A stretch of DNA of 64,000 nt from Paenibacillus monticola (GCF_009664975.1 NZ_WJXB01000004.1:372001-436000); one strand, 5' to 3'; positions 34,795 to 43,322 are shown, numbered from the stretch's first letter. The notes: a model not told the origin generated them from the sequence alone. Program-made: numbers and translations.

Positions 34795-36159
34795 ATGAAA
34801 GTAGCAGTCATTGGATGTACCCATGCCGGAACCGCCGCAATTGTAAATACCGCCCAGTTATACCCTGATGCCGAGATCACCGTATATGAGCGTAATGATA
34901 ATATTTCCTTTCTATCGTGTGGAATTGCCCTGTACGTTGGTGGAGTGGTCAAAGACCCGCAGGGATTGTTCTATTCTTCGCCGGAACAGCTTGCAGAGCT
35001 GGGCGTGAAGACGAATATGCGCCATGAAGTGATCGCGATCGATACGGTGCGCAAAACCTTACGTGCCCGTAACTTGGCAACTGGCCTGGAATTCGACGAT
35101 ATGTATGACAAGCTAATCATGACAACCGGTTCGTGGCCGATTGTTCCGAAGCTGGAAGGTATAGAACTGGATGGCATTCTGCTTTCCAAGAATTATAACC
35201 ACTCCAACACCATTATTGAAAAAGCGCAGCAGGTGGACAGAATTACCGTTGTGGGTGCCGGATATATCGGTGTGGAACTGGTAGAAGCTTTTCAGATGAA
35301 TGGTAAACAGGTGACGCTGATTGATGGAGAAGAGCGCATCCTGAGTAAATATCTGGACGAAGAATTCACTACACCTATACAACAATCGCTGCAGGATCAT
35401 GGAATTAAATTGGCTTTGGGCGAGAAGGTCAGCTCTTTTGCCGGTGTTGGTGGTAAAGTAACGAAGGTGATTACAAGCAAAGGGGAGCATGAGACGGATC
35501 TGGTTATTCTCTGCATCGGTTTCCGCCCGAATACAGATCTGCTGAAGGGTCAAGTGGACATGTTGCCTAATGGGGCCATTATCGTCAATGACTATATGCG
35601 GACCAGTATCCCGGATGTTTATGCAGCTGGTGACAGCTGCGCGATTCATTACAATCCTACAGGCAAACATGCTTATATCCCGTTAGCTACTAACGCTGTC
35701 CGGATGGGAACCTTGGTCGCACGCAATCTGGTTGCAGAAACGATTCCTTATATGGGAACCCAAGGCACTTCAGGCATAAAGATTTATGAAGACAATATTG
35801 CAGGCACCGGACTTACTGAAGACGCGGCTAAGGCTGAGGGAATGGATGTAGAAACCGTATTAATAAACGATAATTACCGTCCGGAATTCATGCCGACGTT
35901 CGAACAGGTTCAGCTAAAGGTTGTATTTGATCGGGCAACCCGCCGTATACTCGGGGCGCAGATTATGTCCAAAATGGATCTGACGCAATCGATCAACACT
36001 GTATCGGTATGTATTCAGAACAATATGACAATAGATCAGCTGGCCTTCATTGATTTCTTCTTCCAGCCACACTACAACAAACCTTGGAATTTCTTGAACA
36101 CCGCTGGCCTCCAAGCGTTGCCGAAAACAATCGTACACAAAGAAACAGTAACTGTATAA
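34795..36159 (+). CDS. nox: NADH oxidase, probably water-forming (FAD-dependent)
   Basis: A 454-residue two-dinucleotide-binding flavoprotein. It has an N-terminal FAD site (VIGCTHAGTAAI, residues 5-16), the redox-active single cysteine in SFLSCGIALYVGG (about residue 43), a central NADH site VVGAGYIGVELVEAF, the second FAD motif IPDVYAAGDSC, and a C-terminal dimerisation domain. The single Cys that cycles as sulfenic acid is typical of Nox-2, which reduces O2 to water, and of the related CoA-disulfide reductases. The start is ATG at 34795 after GGAGGAGG; a TTG 18 nt earlier overlaps that site. The Rex/Fnr-like operators upstream fit an enzyme that lowers NADH. Confidence 0.85.
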   Translation: MKVAVIGCTHAGTAAIVNTAQLYPDAEITVYERNDNISFLSCGIALYVGGVVKDPQGLFYSSPEQLAELGVKTNMRHEVIAIDTVRKTLRARNLATGLEFDDMYDKLIMTTGSWPIVPKLEGIELDGILLSKNYNHSNTIIEKAQQVDRITVVGAGYIGVELVEAFQMNGKQVTLIDGEERILSKYLDEEFTTPIQQSLQDHGIKLALGEKVSSFAGVGGKVTKVITSKGEHETDLVILCIGFRPNTDLLKGQVDMLPNGAIIVNDYMRTSIPDVYAAGDSCAIHYNPTGKHAYIPLATNAVRMGTLVARNLVAETIPYMGTQGTSGIKIYEDNIAGTGLTEDAAKAEGMDVETVLINDNYRPEFMPTFEQVQLKVVFDRATRRILGAQIMSKMDLTQSINTVSVCIQNNMTIDQLAFIDFFFQPHYNKPWNFLNTAGLQALPKTIVHKETVTV

Positions 36160-36196
36160 ACTATTTGGAAATGACGCTATAATGATATAGCATTGG

Positions 36197-36229
36197 GACC
36201 GAGGCCATTTTAATGCTTCGGTCTTTTTT
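36197..36229 (+). terminator. Terminator of nox
   Basis: GACCGA (36197-36202) pairs with TCGGTC (36218-36223) and is followed by a T7 run. Confidence 0.75.
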
Positions 36230-36264
36230 GTTGTTTTCTACTTGTACAATAAATTTGACATGTC

Positions 36265-36336
36265 AGTGAAAACTTTCACTTAGGTTTTCTAAGAGTGACA
36301 ATTATCACGTTATTGTGTTTTGTGACACGATACAAT
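36265..36336 (+). promoter_or_regulatory. Fnr-type activated promoter of the formate/nitrite channel gene
   Basis: TACAAT (36331-36336) is a -10 without a recognisable -35. The box GTGA-CAATTA-TCAC (36295-36308) is centred 41.5 bp upstream of a start at about 36343, the classical position for Fnr/Crp class II activation. A second palindrome, AGTGAAA-AC-TTTCACT (36265-36280), with the exact GTGAA-N4-TTCAC Rex core, lies 29 bp further upstream. Confidence 0.65.
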
Positions 36337-36384
36337 GGCATAAAGGAACAAATTTGAAGTAAATAGACGAAGGAGATAGGAACC

Positions 36385-37212
36385 ATGGCTTATAACAAAC
36401 CACAGCAGATTGCCGAAGTAACCGTAGAGAACGGGATTAAGAAGGCTCGTAATCCGTTGAGTACCGTGCTTATTCTGGGCTTTCTGGGAGGAGCGTTTAT
36501 TGCGCTCGGATTTTTGCTGGATATTCGTGTTATTGCAGGTGCACCTAAAGAATGGAGTACTATTGCCAACTTTATAGGAGCCTCCATATTCCCAGTAGGA
36601 TTGGTACTGGTCTTGCTTGCAGGAGGGGAATTACTCACTGGTAATATGATGGCGGTGCCGCTCGCGTTTATTGCGAAGAAGATTTCGTTCTGGGAAGTCA
36701 TCAAGAATCTTGTCCTGATCACACTTAGTAATTTGGCGGGGGCCTTATTTGTTGCCTATTTCTTCGGCCATATTGTGGGTTTAACGGCAGATGGAGTGTA
36801 TTTGGATAAATTGGTGGATATGGCTGAGCATAAGATTGATGTAACCTTTTTACAGGCTTTCATCTCCGGTATTGGCTGTAACTGGCTCGTAGCGCTGGCT
36901 GTTTGGTTATCCTATGGAGCAGATAACTTCAGCGGTAAGATTCTTGGTATTTGGTTTCCGACTATGGCTTTTGTTGCCATCGGCTTCCAGCACGTTGTTG
37001 CGAATATGTTCCTTATTCCGGCGGCTATCTTTGAAGGCCATTTCACTTGGGGCCAATACTTTACTAACTTTGTTCCGGTCTGGCTCGGTAACTTGGTAGG
37101 TGGAGCGATATTTGTCGGTGCGGCTTATTATCTATCGTTCTTGCACAAAGCACCTTCAGCAATTCAATCCGTGGACACCTTGGCTCCAGCGAGTGTGAAG
37201 AAACACGCTTAA
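36385..37212 (+). CDS. Formate/nitrite transporter family channel (FocA/NirC/YrhG-like)
   Basis: A 275-residue FNT-family protein with six membrane segments. Family motifs are GGELLTGNMMA (second helix break), GIGCNWLV, and GFQHVVANMFLIP, which holds the central pore histidine, plus WLGNLVGGAIFV near the end. FNT pentamers pass formate, nitrite or hydrosulfide with a proton. Formate is favoured here because fhs and a formate-dehydrogenase-like molybdoenzyme flank it. AAGGAGATAGG is the ribosome binding site. The upstream Fnr-like box suggests induction without oxygen. Confidence 0.9.
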   Translation: MAYNKPQQIAEVTVENGIKKARNPLSTVLILGFLGGAFIALGFLLDIRVIAGAPKEWSTIANFIGASIFPVGLVLVLLAGGELLTGNMMAVPLAFIAKKISFWEVIKNLVLITLSNLAGALFVAYFFGHIVGLTADGVYLDKLVDMAEHKIDVTFLQAFISGIGCNWLVALAVWLSYGADNFSGKILGIWFPTMAFVAIGFQHVVANMFLIPAAIFEGHFTWGQYFTNFVPVWLGNLVGGAIFVGAAYYLSFLHKAPSAIQSVDTLAPASVKKHA

Positions 37213-37260
37213 TCAGTCCTCTTATATATGCATAAACCATTAGTATCGTTAGCTTAATGA

Positions 37261-37329
37261 GCACTCCTTAGAACATTTATTTCCAAGGCCTTCGGGTAAG
37301 TGGAGATGAAGTTTCTGAGGGGTGTTTTT
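37261..37329 (+). terminator. Long-range hairpin terminator of the formate/nitrite channel gene
   Basis: CACTCCTTAGAA pairs with TTCTGAGGGGTG (G-U pairs allowed) across a roughly 40-nt insert, ending in a T5 run. The long loop makes it a less certain intrinsic terminator. Confidence 0.5.
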
Positions 37330-37331
37330 GC

Positions 37332-37424
37332 GAAATATAAGAATTTATATGCTTCACGCAATAATTTATCCTTATATTTCTCGAAGAAACGGGTGCCGTC
37401 CATATAAAGGACGGCACCCGTTTC
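37332..37424. repeat. Full palindromic repeat plus 16-bp perfect hairpin
   Basis: GAAATATAAG (37332-37341) and CTTATATTTC (37371-37380) are perfect inverted termini of a 49-bp element. Five bases on, GAAACGGGTGCCGTCC (37386-37401) pairs perfectly with GGACGGCACCCGTTTC (37409-37424). The right half and hairpin recur at 42243-42313 and the left half at 18089. It looks like a dispersed, non-coding, MITE- or REP-like repeat that carries a strong hairpin. Confidence 0.8.
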
Positions 37425-37445
37425 ATCTTATTCAGACATAACAAA

Positions 37446-37496
37446 ATTCGCCGTGCAGATCCGACTCGGGGGAACGAAATCGGGCTCACGGCGAAT
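37446..37496 (+). promoter_or_regulatory. Structured leader upstream of the molybdopterin oxidoreductase gene
   Basis: ATTCGCCGTG (37446-37455) pairs perfectly with CACGGCGAAT (37487-37496). The 31-nt interior is GC-rich, with CCGA..TCGG pairing possible and a GGGGGAACGAAA purine run. It resembles a small RNA domain; I could not match it to a riboswitch class. Confidence 0.4.
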
Positions 37497-37636
37497 GAAG
37501 AATAGGGAGTGTTTCATAGTTATGATTACCCGCACTATTCAAGATCGAATCAGTACATTTCAATACTCCGCCTTTACGGACGACTCCACCAACTATAAAA
37601 TATAAATATCTTACGAAACGAGGGGAGCCTGCGGTT

Positions 37637-39703
37637 ATGAGCCAGAATGGGAACGGGATATTCCCGGCGGTATGTCCGCTGGATTGCCCTGATACATGTG
37701 GACTTTTAGTGCATAAGCGAGATGGGAAGATTATAAAAGTAGAAGGTAATCCGCAGCATCCGATAACCCAGGGAGCTATTTGCAATAAGGTGCGGCATAT
37801 GGCCGAGCGGGTTCAGCATCCCGAACGACTGATGCATCCGCTTAGACGTGTGGGTCCCAAAGGGGAAGGCTCATTTGAGATTATAAGTTGGGAGGAAGCG
37901 ATTCGTGAGATTGCCGGTAAGTTCAGCCAGCTCTCCACGGAGTATGGAGCGGAGAGTATTCTGCCTTACAGCTTCTATGGAAATATGGGTGTACTCAGTG
38001 TAGATGGAATGGACCGGCGGTTCTTTAATGCGCTCGGGGCAAGTCGCCTGCAGCAGACGATATGTAATTCAGCAGGCACTGCTGGCTGGAAGTATACGAT
38101 GGGCTTCAACGGGGGCACAAGTCCGGAAGATACGGTGAACGCTGATGTGATCATTGTTTGGGGTGGGAATATTGTCAGTACAAATATGCATCAGGTAGTC
38201 TTGGCTGAGAAGGCCCGCAAGCGCGGCGCACAGGTTATCGTAATTGACGTACACCGCAACAGGACTGCACAGTGGGCGGACTGGTTCCTGCCGTTGTATC
38301 CGGGAACGGACACGGCGTTGGCGCTGGGTCTGATGCATATTCTGTTTCGGGACGGGCTAACCGACGAGTTGTTCATGGAACGCTATACCGTGGGCCATCA
38401 GGAGCTGCGAGAGCATGTTGAAGCGTATCCTCCTGAGCGGGTCGCGGAAATTACGGGTATTCCTGTAGCTGATATTGAGAGGCTGGCTAAGTTGTACGGT
38501 GAGGCTGAAATTTCACATATTCATATTGGCAACGGCCTGCAGCATCATGACAACGGCGGCATGAACGTGCGTACAATTGCCTGTCTGCCTGCGCTGACCG
38601 GACAATGGCAGAAGACTGGCGGTGGTGCGTATAAGTCTAACAGTGGTTATACTTCCATGAATTCACGCGCATTGACACGGCCGGATTTGCGTCCGGATTC
38701 ACAGGTGCGCAGCATTAATATGAATAAGATTGGCGAGGCACTGGAAATGACGGATCGACCTGTGAAGGCATTATTCGTCTATTGCAGCAATCCGGTCGTT
38801 GTCGCTCCGGACGCGGAGCGGGTACGGACAGGCTTTGCTCGTGAGGACTTGTTCACAGTAGTCCATGATTTGTTTCTGACAGATACGGCGCGTTATGCTG
38901 ATATCGTACTGCCAGCGACTTCGTCTTTTGAGAATACGGATATCTTCGGCTCGTATTGGCATCATTACATTCAGCTTCAAGAGCCTATCATGGAGGCTCC
39001 CGGAGAATGTAAGAGCAACGCAGAGCTATTCTCACTGCTGGGCCAGGCTATGGGCTTTGACTCGGAAATCTTCAGCCAGTCTGAGCATGAGATGATCCGG
39101 GAAGCGCTAGACTATCCGCGCAATCCGTATTTAAACGGCGTGACACTGGAACGGTTGCTGGCCGAGAGCTACGTGAAGCTGGATATGACGCCTAAGGAAT
39201 CATTTCTGGAGCGCCTGTCTACCGAGTCAGGTAAGATCGAACTGTACTCCAAATCTATGGAACGGGCAGGCTTGCCTGCCTTGCCAACCTACACGCCGCT
39301 GAAGGAAGGTTATGATGGGTTGCGGAGACCGGAGGTGGGAACCCCCTATCCACTGATGTTCATCTCTCCACCGAATCATAATTTCTTGAACTCTACTTTC
39401 TCCAACCTGGAGAAGCATCAAAAATTGGAAAAAGGTCCTCTGCTGCAAATTCATCCAGAGGATGCGGCAGCGCGGGGCATAACCGACGGCGATGAGGTTA
39501 CCCTATTCAATGACCGGGGTATCGTAGAACTTACAGCTAGGGTAACAGATAAAATGCTTCCCGGTACCGTTATCAGCCAAGGGCTGTGGTGGGAAGGGAA
39601 AGAGCGCAGGCAAAGAGTGAATGTACTGACCCCGGACCGGCTTAGCGATATGGGGAACGGAGCCACCTTTTTCTCGACGACAGTAGAAGTGAAGCGACGG
39701 TAA
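37637..39703 (+). CDS. Molybdopterin-dependent oxidoreductase (YyaE/formate dehydrogenase-like)
   Basis: A 688-residue DMSO-reductase-family catalytic subunit. An N-terminal 4Fe-4S site is formed by C13, C17, C21 (CPLDCPDTCGLL) and C49 (GAICNK). Molybdopterin-guanine-dinucleotide domains follow (VIIVWGGNIVSTNMHQ, VIDVHRNRTAQWADWFLPLYPGTDTALALG) and then the C-terminal cofactor domain (about 570-685). It has no twin-arginine leader, so it should be cytoplasmic, and no electron-transfer subunit is adjacent. It resembles Bacillus YyaE. Formate oxidation is plausible from the neighbouring channel gene, but the substrate is not proven. GAGGGGAG is the ribosome binding site. MobA and a TorD-type chaperone are encoded further on. 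Confidence 0.85.
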   Translation: MSQNGNGIFPAVCPLDCPDTCGLLVHKRDGKIIKVEGNPQHPITQGAICNKVRHMAERVQHPERLMHPLRRVGPKGEGSFEIISWEEAIREIAGKFSQLSTEYGAESILPYSFYGNMGVLSVDGMDRRFFNALGASRLQQTICNSAGTAGWKYTMGFNGGTSPEDTVNADVIIVWGGNIVSTNMHQVVLAEKARKRGAQVIVIDVHRNRTAQWADWFLPLYPGTDTALALGLMHILFRDGLTDELFMERYTVGHQELREHVEAYPPERVAEITGIPVADIERLAKLYGEAEISHIHIGNGLQHHDNGGMNVRTIACLPALTGQWQKTGGGAYKSNSGYTSMNSRALTRPDLRPDSQVRSINMNKIGEALEMTDRPVKALFVYCSNPVVVAPDAERVRTGFAREDLFTVVHDLFLTDTARYADIVLPATSSFENTDIFGSYWHHYIQLQEPIMEAPGECKSNAELFSLLGQAMGFDSEIFSQSEHEMIREALDYPRNPYLNGVTLERLLAESYVKLDMTPKESFLERLSTESGKIELYSKSMERAGLPALPTYTPLKEGYDGLRRPEVGTPYPLMFISPPNHNFLNSTFSNLEKHQKLEKGPLLQIHPEDAAARGITDGDEVTLFNDRGIVELTARVTDKMLPGTVISQGLWWEGKERRQRVNVLTPDRLSDMGNGATFFSTTVEVKRR

Positions 39704-39816
39704 TATTGCGTATTAATGCGATAAAGCGTCAATGTGAAGGCTTGCTCTGAACTCTATTTTCAGATAATACTGGATGGGATTAATGACATATAGATTACAG
39801 GGGATGTACACTACCA

Positions 39817-41049
39817 ATGAAGTTTTTAGATGCTTATCCTAAAGAAGTAAAAGTATTTCTGATTGCCAGCCTTATAAATGCAATAGGTAGTGCGATCATG
39901 TGGCCGCTGGTGACGATGTATGTATTTGACGAGCTTGGCCGCAGCATGAAGGATGCCGCACTTATTATCGTTATCCAATCTATTGGCGGAATTGCAGGCC
40001 AATTGCTCGGCGGTTCTCTTTATCATAAAATAGGCGTAAATAAGCTGATTGTTGGAGCGTTGGTGATGAATGCTTTGGCCTTGTTCACTTTACCGGCCGC
40101 AAGCACTAACTGGACCTTATTCATGGCAACGATGGGACTGGTAGGATTATTTAATTCACTTTCGCTACCGGCTATACAAGCGTTCATCGGCTTCCGATTC
40201 GCGGAGCAGCGCGGTGAGCTGTTCAATGTTATTTATGTCGCCAATAATATAGGAGTAGCCATCGGTACAGCGCTCAGCGGGTTCCTGGCGGACTTCTCCT
40301 ATATGCTGAGTTTTGTACTGAATGGCGTGTCATCGGCTGTATTTGCGGTTTTTTTCTTTGTTTATTTGCGGAAGGTTGGCACAGGTTCCTCCTCGGAGAA
40401 GATGGATCACATAAAAGTCCATCCACGTGCTCAGTCCAATTGGAAGCTAATGGGTCATACACGTATTTATTTGTACATGGCTATTGGCTCGCTCTTTCTG
40501 CTGATCGGCAATTCCATCTGGAATACAGGCGTATCGCCGTTTATTATTTCCGAGGGCTGGCCCAAAAGAATTTATGGTTTTCTCTGGACGCTAAACGGGG
40601 TGCTTATCTTCGTAGCGCAGCCACTCGTTAGCCTGATTAAACGCTGGTTCGCGTCAACGTCAACGGCCCAAATGACAGCTAGTGCTGTATTTTACTTTAG
40701 TGGCTACGCCGTTATCCTATTGCTGCCGAGTTACCCCGGTCTGCTGCTGGCGATGGTGCTGACTACGCTCGGCGAAATGCTTATCTCGCCAGCAATGCCC
40801 TCCTTTATTTCGGATCATGCCGACCGCAGCGCTCCGTTCTACCTCGGCCTAACTGGAGGGATTGGCGCCTGTGGCCGCGTAATTGGACCCTATTTCATGG
40901 GCAGTCTGTATGATAGCGGAGGATTAGCCCCTACAGCTTGGCTGGCCTGTGCAATGGCAGTGCTGTCCGTAGGATTCTTCATTTTACATGCGTTTGTCAA
41001 CCGGCGAGGTCGTAAAGCATGGACTAATAGTATGGAACAATCCGCTTAG
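39817..41049 (+). CDS. MFS transporter
   Basis: A 410-residue, 12-helix major facilitator protein with the loop 2-3 motif region GQLLGGSLYHKIGVNK (degenerate motif A) and a matching position in the second half. It looks like a drug/H+ antiporter of the MdtG/YttB style, but the substrate is not deducible. The ribosome binding site GGGGATG stands 10 nt before the ATG. A GNAT gene begins 37 nt after its stop, then a MOSC gene overlaps that, so MFS-GNAT-MOSC may be one transcript. Confidence 0.8.
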   Translation: MKFLDAYPKEVKVFLIASLINAIGSAIMWPLVTMYVFDELGRSMKDAALIIVIQSIGGIAGQLLGGSLYHKIGVNKLIVGALVMNALALFTLPAASTNWTLFMATMGLVGLFNSLSLPAIQAFIGFRFAEQRGELFNVIYVANNIGVAIGTALSGFLADFSYMLSFVLNGVSSAVFAVFFFVYLRKVGTGSSSEKMDHIKVHPRAQSNWKLMGHTRIYLYMAIGSLFLLIGNSIWNTGVSPFIISEGWPKRIYGFLWTLNGVLIFVAQPLVSLIKRWFASTSTAQMTASAVFYFSGYAVILLLPSYPGLLLAMVLTTLGEMLISPAMPSFISDHADRSAPFYLGLTGGIGACGRVIGPYFMGSLYDSGGLAPTAWLACAMAVLSVGFFILHAFVNRRGRKAWTNSMEQSA

Positions 41050-41086
41050 AATGATTTAAGCAGTAACGCAAGGGGTGCAATAAGGA

Positions 41087-41617
41087 ATGCAACACATCAA
41101 TAGGGATACACTCGATATTAGACCATCTGAGTTCAAGGATGCTCGTGAACTGATTACACTGGACAATATGATCTGGACGGAGGAGACTACTCCGGGTCCT
41201 TTAATGTGGCGTTCACGTGAGGATTATCTGCTGCATGCTCCCCCGGGCTCTCAGCTCGTGGCTATGCAGGAGGGCCAGCTCTGTGGATATGTCGGCTTTG
41301 GCTGTCCGAGTGGAATGGTGAGCAATAGACATGTCTGCGAGGTGAATATTGCCGTTCATCCGCGCTGCCAGCGTGTGGGTATTGGGCAGCAGCTGATGGT
41401 AGCGATCAAGCAGCATGCTGCGAACAACGGAATTCGCAAGCTTCGTCTGCGTGTATTATCCTGTAACACGCCAGCACTTTCCTTCTATCAAAAATGTGGA
41501 TTTCAGGAAGAGGGGCGTTTGCGGGAGGAATTTTATCTTGGCGGTCGTTATGTGGATGAGGTATTTATGAGCTGTATGCTGACAGGAGGCCAGGAACATG
41601 GAAATCATCTCGCTTAA
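41087..41617 (+). CDS. GNAT family N-acetyltransferase
   Basis: A 176-residue acetyltransferase with the acetyl-CoA binding motif A RCQRVGIGQQLM (Q/R-x-x-G-x-G/A pattern, about residues 98-109) and motif B LSCNTPALSFYQKCGFQEEGRLREEF. These enzymes acetylate small amines or protein N-termini. The target is unknown. Its last 20 nt overlap the MOSC gene, whose ribosome binding site lies inside it. Confidence 0.85.
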   Translation: MQHINRDTLDIRPSEFKDARELITLDNMIWTEETTPGPLMWRSREDYLLHAPPGSQLVAMQEGQLCGYVGFGCPSGMVSNRHVCEVNIAVHPRCQRVGIGQQLMVAIKQHAANNGIRKLRLRVLSCNTPALSFYQKCGFQEEGRLREEFYLGGRYVDEVFMSCMLTGGQEHGNHLA

Positions 41618-42242
41618 TTTGGGGCGGCCGATAACGGTTGACTATCGCGGCAAACCGGTGGAGACAGGAATCTATAAAATGCCTGTGAAAGGACCGGTAC
41701 AACTGTACAGTAACGGCTTCGAGGGAGACGGACAGGCGGATTTGGTAAATCACGGAGGCCCCGACAAGGCAGTATGTGTATATCCGATTGAGCATTATTC
41801 GTATTGGGAGGAACGCTTAGGCAAGAAGCTGGAATTCTCCGCCTTCGGTGAGAATATAACAACAAGTGGGTTATTGGAGACAGAGGTTAACATTGGGGAC
41901 ATCTATGAAATGGGAACGGCCCTGCTGCAGGTGAGTCAGCCGCGTTATCCTTGCTTCAAGCTCTCGCAAAAGCACGGTCCTGCTGATATGCCTGCCCAGG
42001 TGCTGCAAACGGGGTATAGTGGTTTCTACTTTCGCGTGCTGCGTGAAGGCAAGATCTCTGCAGGGGACGATATCTTGAAAAAGGAAAGCGGAACGGGCGG
42101 TATAGCGGTGTCGCGGGTATTGCATTCCATGGAGGTTGGACGTACGGACAAGACGGATTTGGCCGAGCTGCTGGAGCTTGAGAGTCTGGCCGATGGTATC
42201 CGCACGAAGTTTCGCAACTGGCTGGAGATAGTGGAGGGTTAG
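41598..42242 (+). CDS. MOSC domain protein (YiiM-like)
   Basis: A 214-residue MOSC protein. It begins with ISLNLGRPITVDYRGKPVETGIYK, has the family VNHGGPDKAVCVYPIEHYSYWE segment, FGENITTSGLLE, and the conserved cysteine in QPRYPCFKLS (about residue 118) that carries sulfur or molybdenum cofactor chemistry. MOSC proteins transfer sulfur to or reduce substrates with Moco. A YiiM/YuaD-like role in detoxifying N-hydroxylated bases is possible. GGAGG lies 10 nt before the ATG. The gene ends directly at a dispersed repeat. Confidence 0.85.
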   Translation: MEIISLNLGRPITVDYRGKPVETGIYKMPVKGPVQLYSNGFEGDGQADLVNHGGPDKAVCVYPIEHYSYWEERLGKKLEFSAFGENITTSGLLETEVNIGDIYEMGTALLQVSQPRYPCFKLSQKHGPADMPAQVLQTGYSGFYFRVLREGKISAGDDILKKESGTGGIAVSRVLHSMEVGRTDKTDLAELLELESLADGIRTKFRNWLEIVEG

Positions 42243-42313
42243 GTTTCACCCGATAACGTATCCTTATATTTCTCGAAAAAACGGGTGCCATCCATGTAAA
42301 GGACGGCACCCGT
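42243..42313. repeat. Second copy of the palindromic repeat (right half plus hairpin)
   Basis: From the base after the MOSC stop, the sequence follows the element at 37351-37420, including CTTATATTTCTCGAA and the hairpin ACGGGTGCCATCC with GGACGGCACCCGT (one wobble). The left GAAATATAAG arm is absent. The hairpin probably serves as terminator between convergent genes here. Confidence 0.75.
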
Positions 42314-42357
42314 ATCTTCTTGCATGTCTTATGCCGGTGAGTCCGAGGCTGGAAGCT

Positions 42358-42906
42358 TCAGCTTAGCAATCTCCATTCGCTGCGCAGCAAGCCATATACG
42401 GCATGATTCACATAACCGGAGGGCAGCTTCTCCGCCTGACGAACTATACCTTCGAGCACGAAGCCCAACCGCTCGGGAATGGCACGACTGGGAGTGTTAC
42501 TGGTGGCGCAACGAATTTCCACGCGGTTCAGCTCTAATTCCAGCAGCGCGTAATCCACAAGGACCCGGCAGGCACTGGTCATATAGCCTTTTCCTTCATA
42601 GCCCTCACCCAGCCAGTAACCAATGCCGACAGAACGGTTGCTCCAGTCGATCTCGTGATACCCGATAATACCGGCTAGCTCGCCGCGGACCCACAATCCG
42701 GCGGTAAATCCACCGTTGTCTGCGCCTTGCTTAATCGCATTTTTGACAAAGCTGACGATGTGGGTCTGCTCCGTGACGGCATCCACCCAAGGCAGCCATT
42801 GCCGCAGCCGAATCCGCGAGCGCTGTACCAGCGCGAACATTTGACGGGTATGCTCCAGCACCAGTGGCTTTAGCATAAGCTCTTCATCTATAGGATAATT
42901 GAACAA
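42358..42906 (-). CDS. RimJ/RimL-type GNAT acetyltransferase
   Basis: A 182-residue protein with the ribosomal-protein acetyltransferase pattern: LKPLVLEHTRQMFALV, LRQWLPWVDAV, GYWLGEGYEGKGYMTSACRVL (acetyl-CoA site) and NRVEIRCATSNTPSRAIPERLGFVLEG. The start is TTG at 42906, chosen because GAGGAGG stands 6-7 nt upstream on the minus strand. It is close to Bacillus YdaF-like enzymes, and the substrate is unknown. A DUF2164-type gene lies just upstream on the same strand. Confidence 0.85.
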   Translation of the reverse strand: MFNYPIDEELMLKPLVLEHTRQMFALVQRSRIRLRQWLPWVDAVTEQTHIVSFVKNAIKQGADNGGFTAGLWVRGELAGIIGYHEIDWSNRSVGIGYWLGEGYEGKGYMTSACRVLVDYALLELELNRVEIRCATSNTPSRAIPERLGFVLEGIVRQAEKLPSGYVNHAVYGLLRSEWRLLS

Positions 42907-42942
42907 GCAGCAGCCTCCTCAGTGGCATAAGACTTGTTGTGC

Positions 42943-43191
42943 TTACTTGCGCTTCTTCCATTCCAGTGCGTAAATATCTTCCTCCAATGACTGCATTCGC
43001 TGTCCTACAAGGGTGCGGCAATCGCCCAATGCTCCATTATAAATGGTGGGTCCAAGTTCATTTAAGAAGAATTCCAGCAGGCTGTCTGCTGCCAGATGGC
43101 CGATACTCTCCCCACGCTCGCTCTCGAAGTAAGCGCGGATGTTCTCTACAATGTCTTCCCGTTGCTCCTTAGGCAGTTTGATTAACTTCAC
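42943..43191 (-). CDS. DUF2164-type small protein
   Basis: An 82-residue acidic protein (KLIKLPKEQREDIVENIRAYF, then HLAADSLLEFFLNELGP) that I recognise as the DUF2164 family of unknown function. The start is GTG at 43191 with AAGGGGAG at 8 nt. It precedes the GNAT gene by 36 nt on the same strand, so the two are probably co-transcribed. Confidence 0.7.
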   Translation of the reverse strand: MKLIKLPKEQREDIVENIRAYFESERGESIGHLAADSLLEFFLNELGPTIYNGALGDCRTLVGQRMQSLEEDIYALEWKKRK

Positions 43192-43322
43192 GGATAAGCT
43201 CCCCTTTTATGCAGATAAAAGCTAAAAGTCCCTATGTCCTCCATGCTACTCCATCGCCGGGAAAGAAGTCAAAAGATAGGGCGATTAACTTGGGATTGGT
43301 GTTTGCCCTGTGTCTGCTTTTA

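Noticed and set aside
35113..35670. 185-residue minus-strand frame inside nox
   Set aside because: Antisense to a well-conserved flavoenzyme, with no ribosome binding site and no recognisable motif.
37440..37500. Cyclic-di-AMP (ydaO) or Moco riboswitch
   Set aside because: Only a short GGGGGAAC stretch is reminiscent; the element is too small and lacks the conserved multi-stem core, so it is reported as an unassigned structure.
42324..42668. 114-residue plus-strand frame opposite the RimJ/RimL-type gene
   Set aside because: Shadow of the minus-strand acetyltransferase, which has an excellent ribosome binding site and family motifs.
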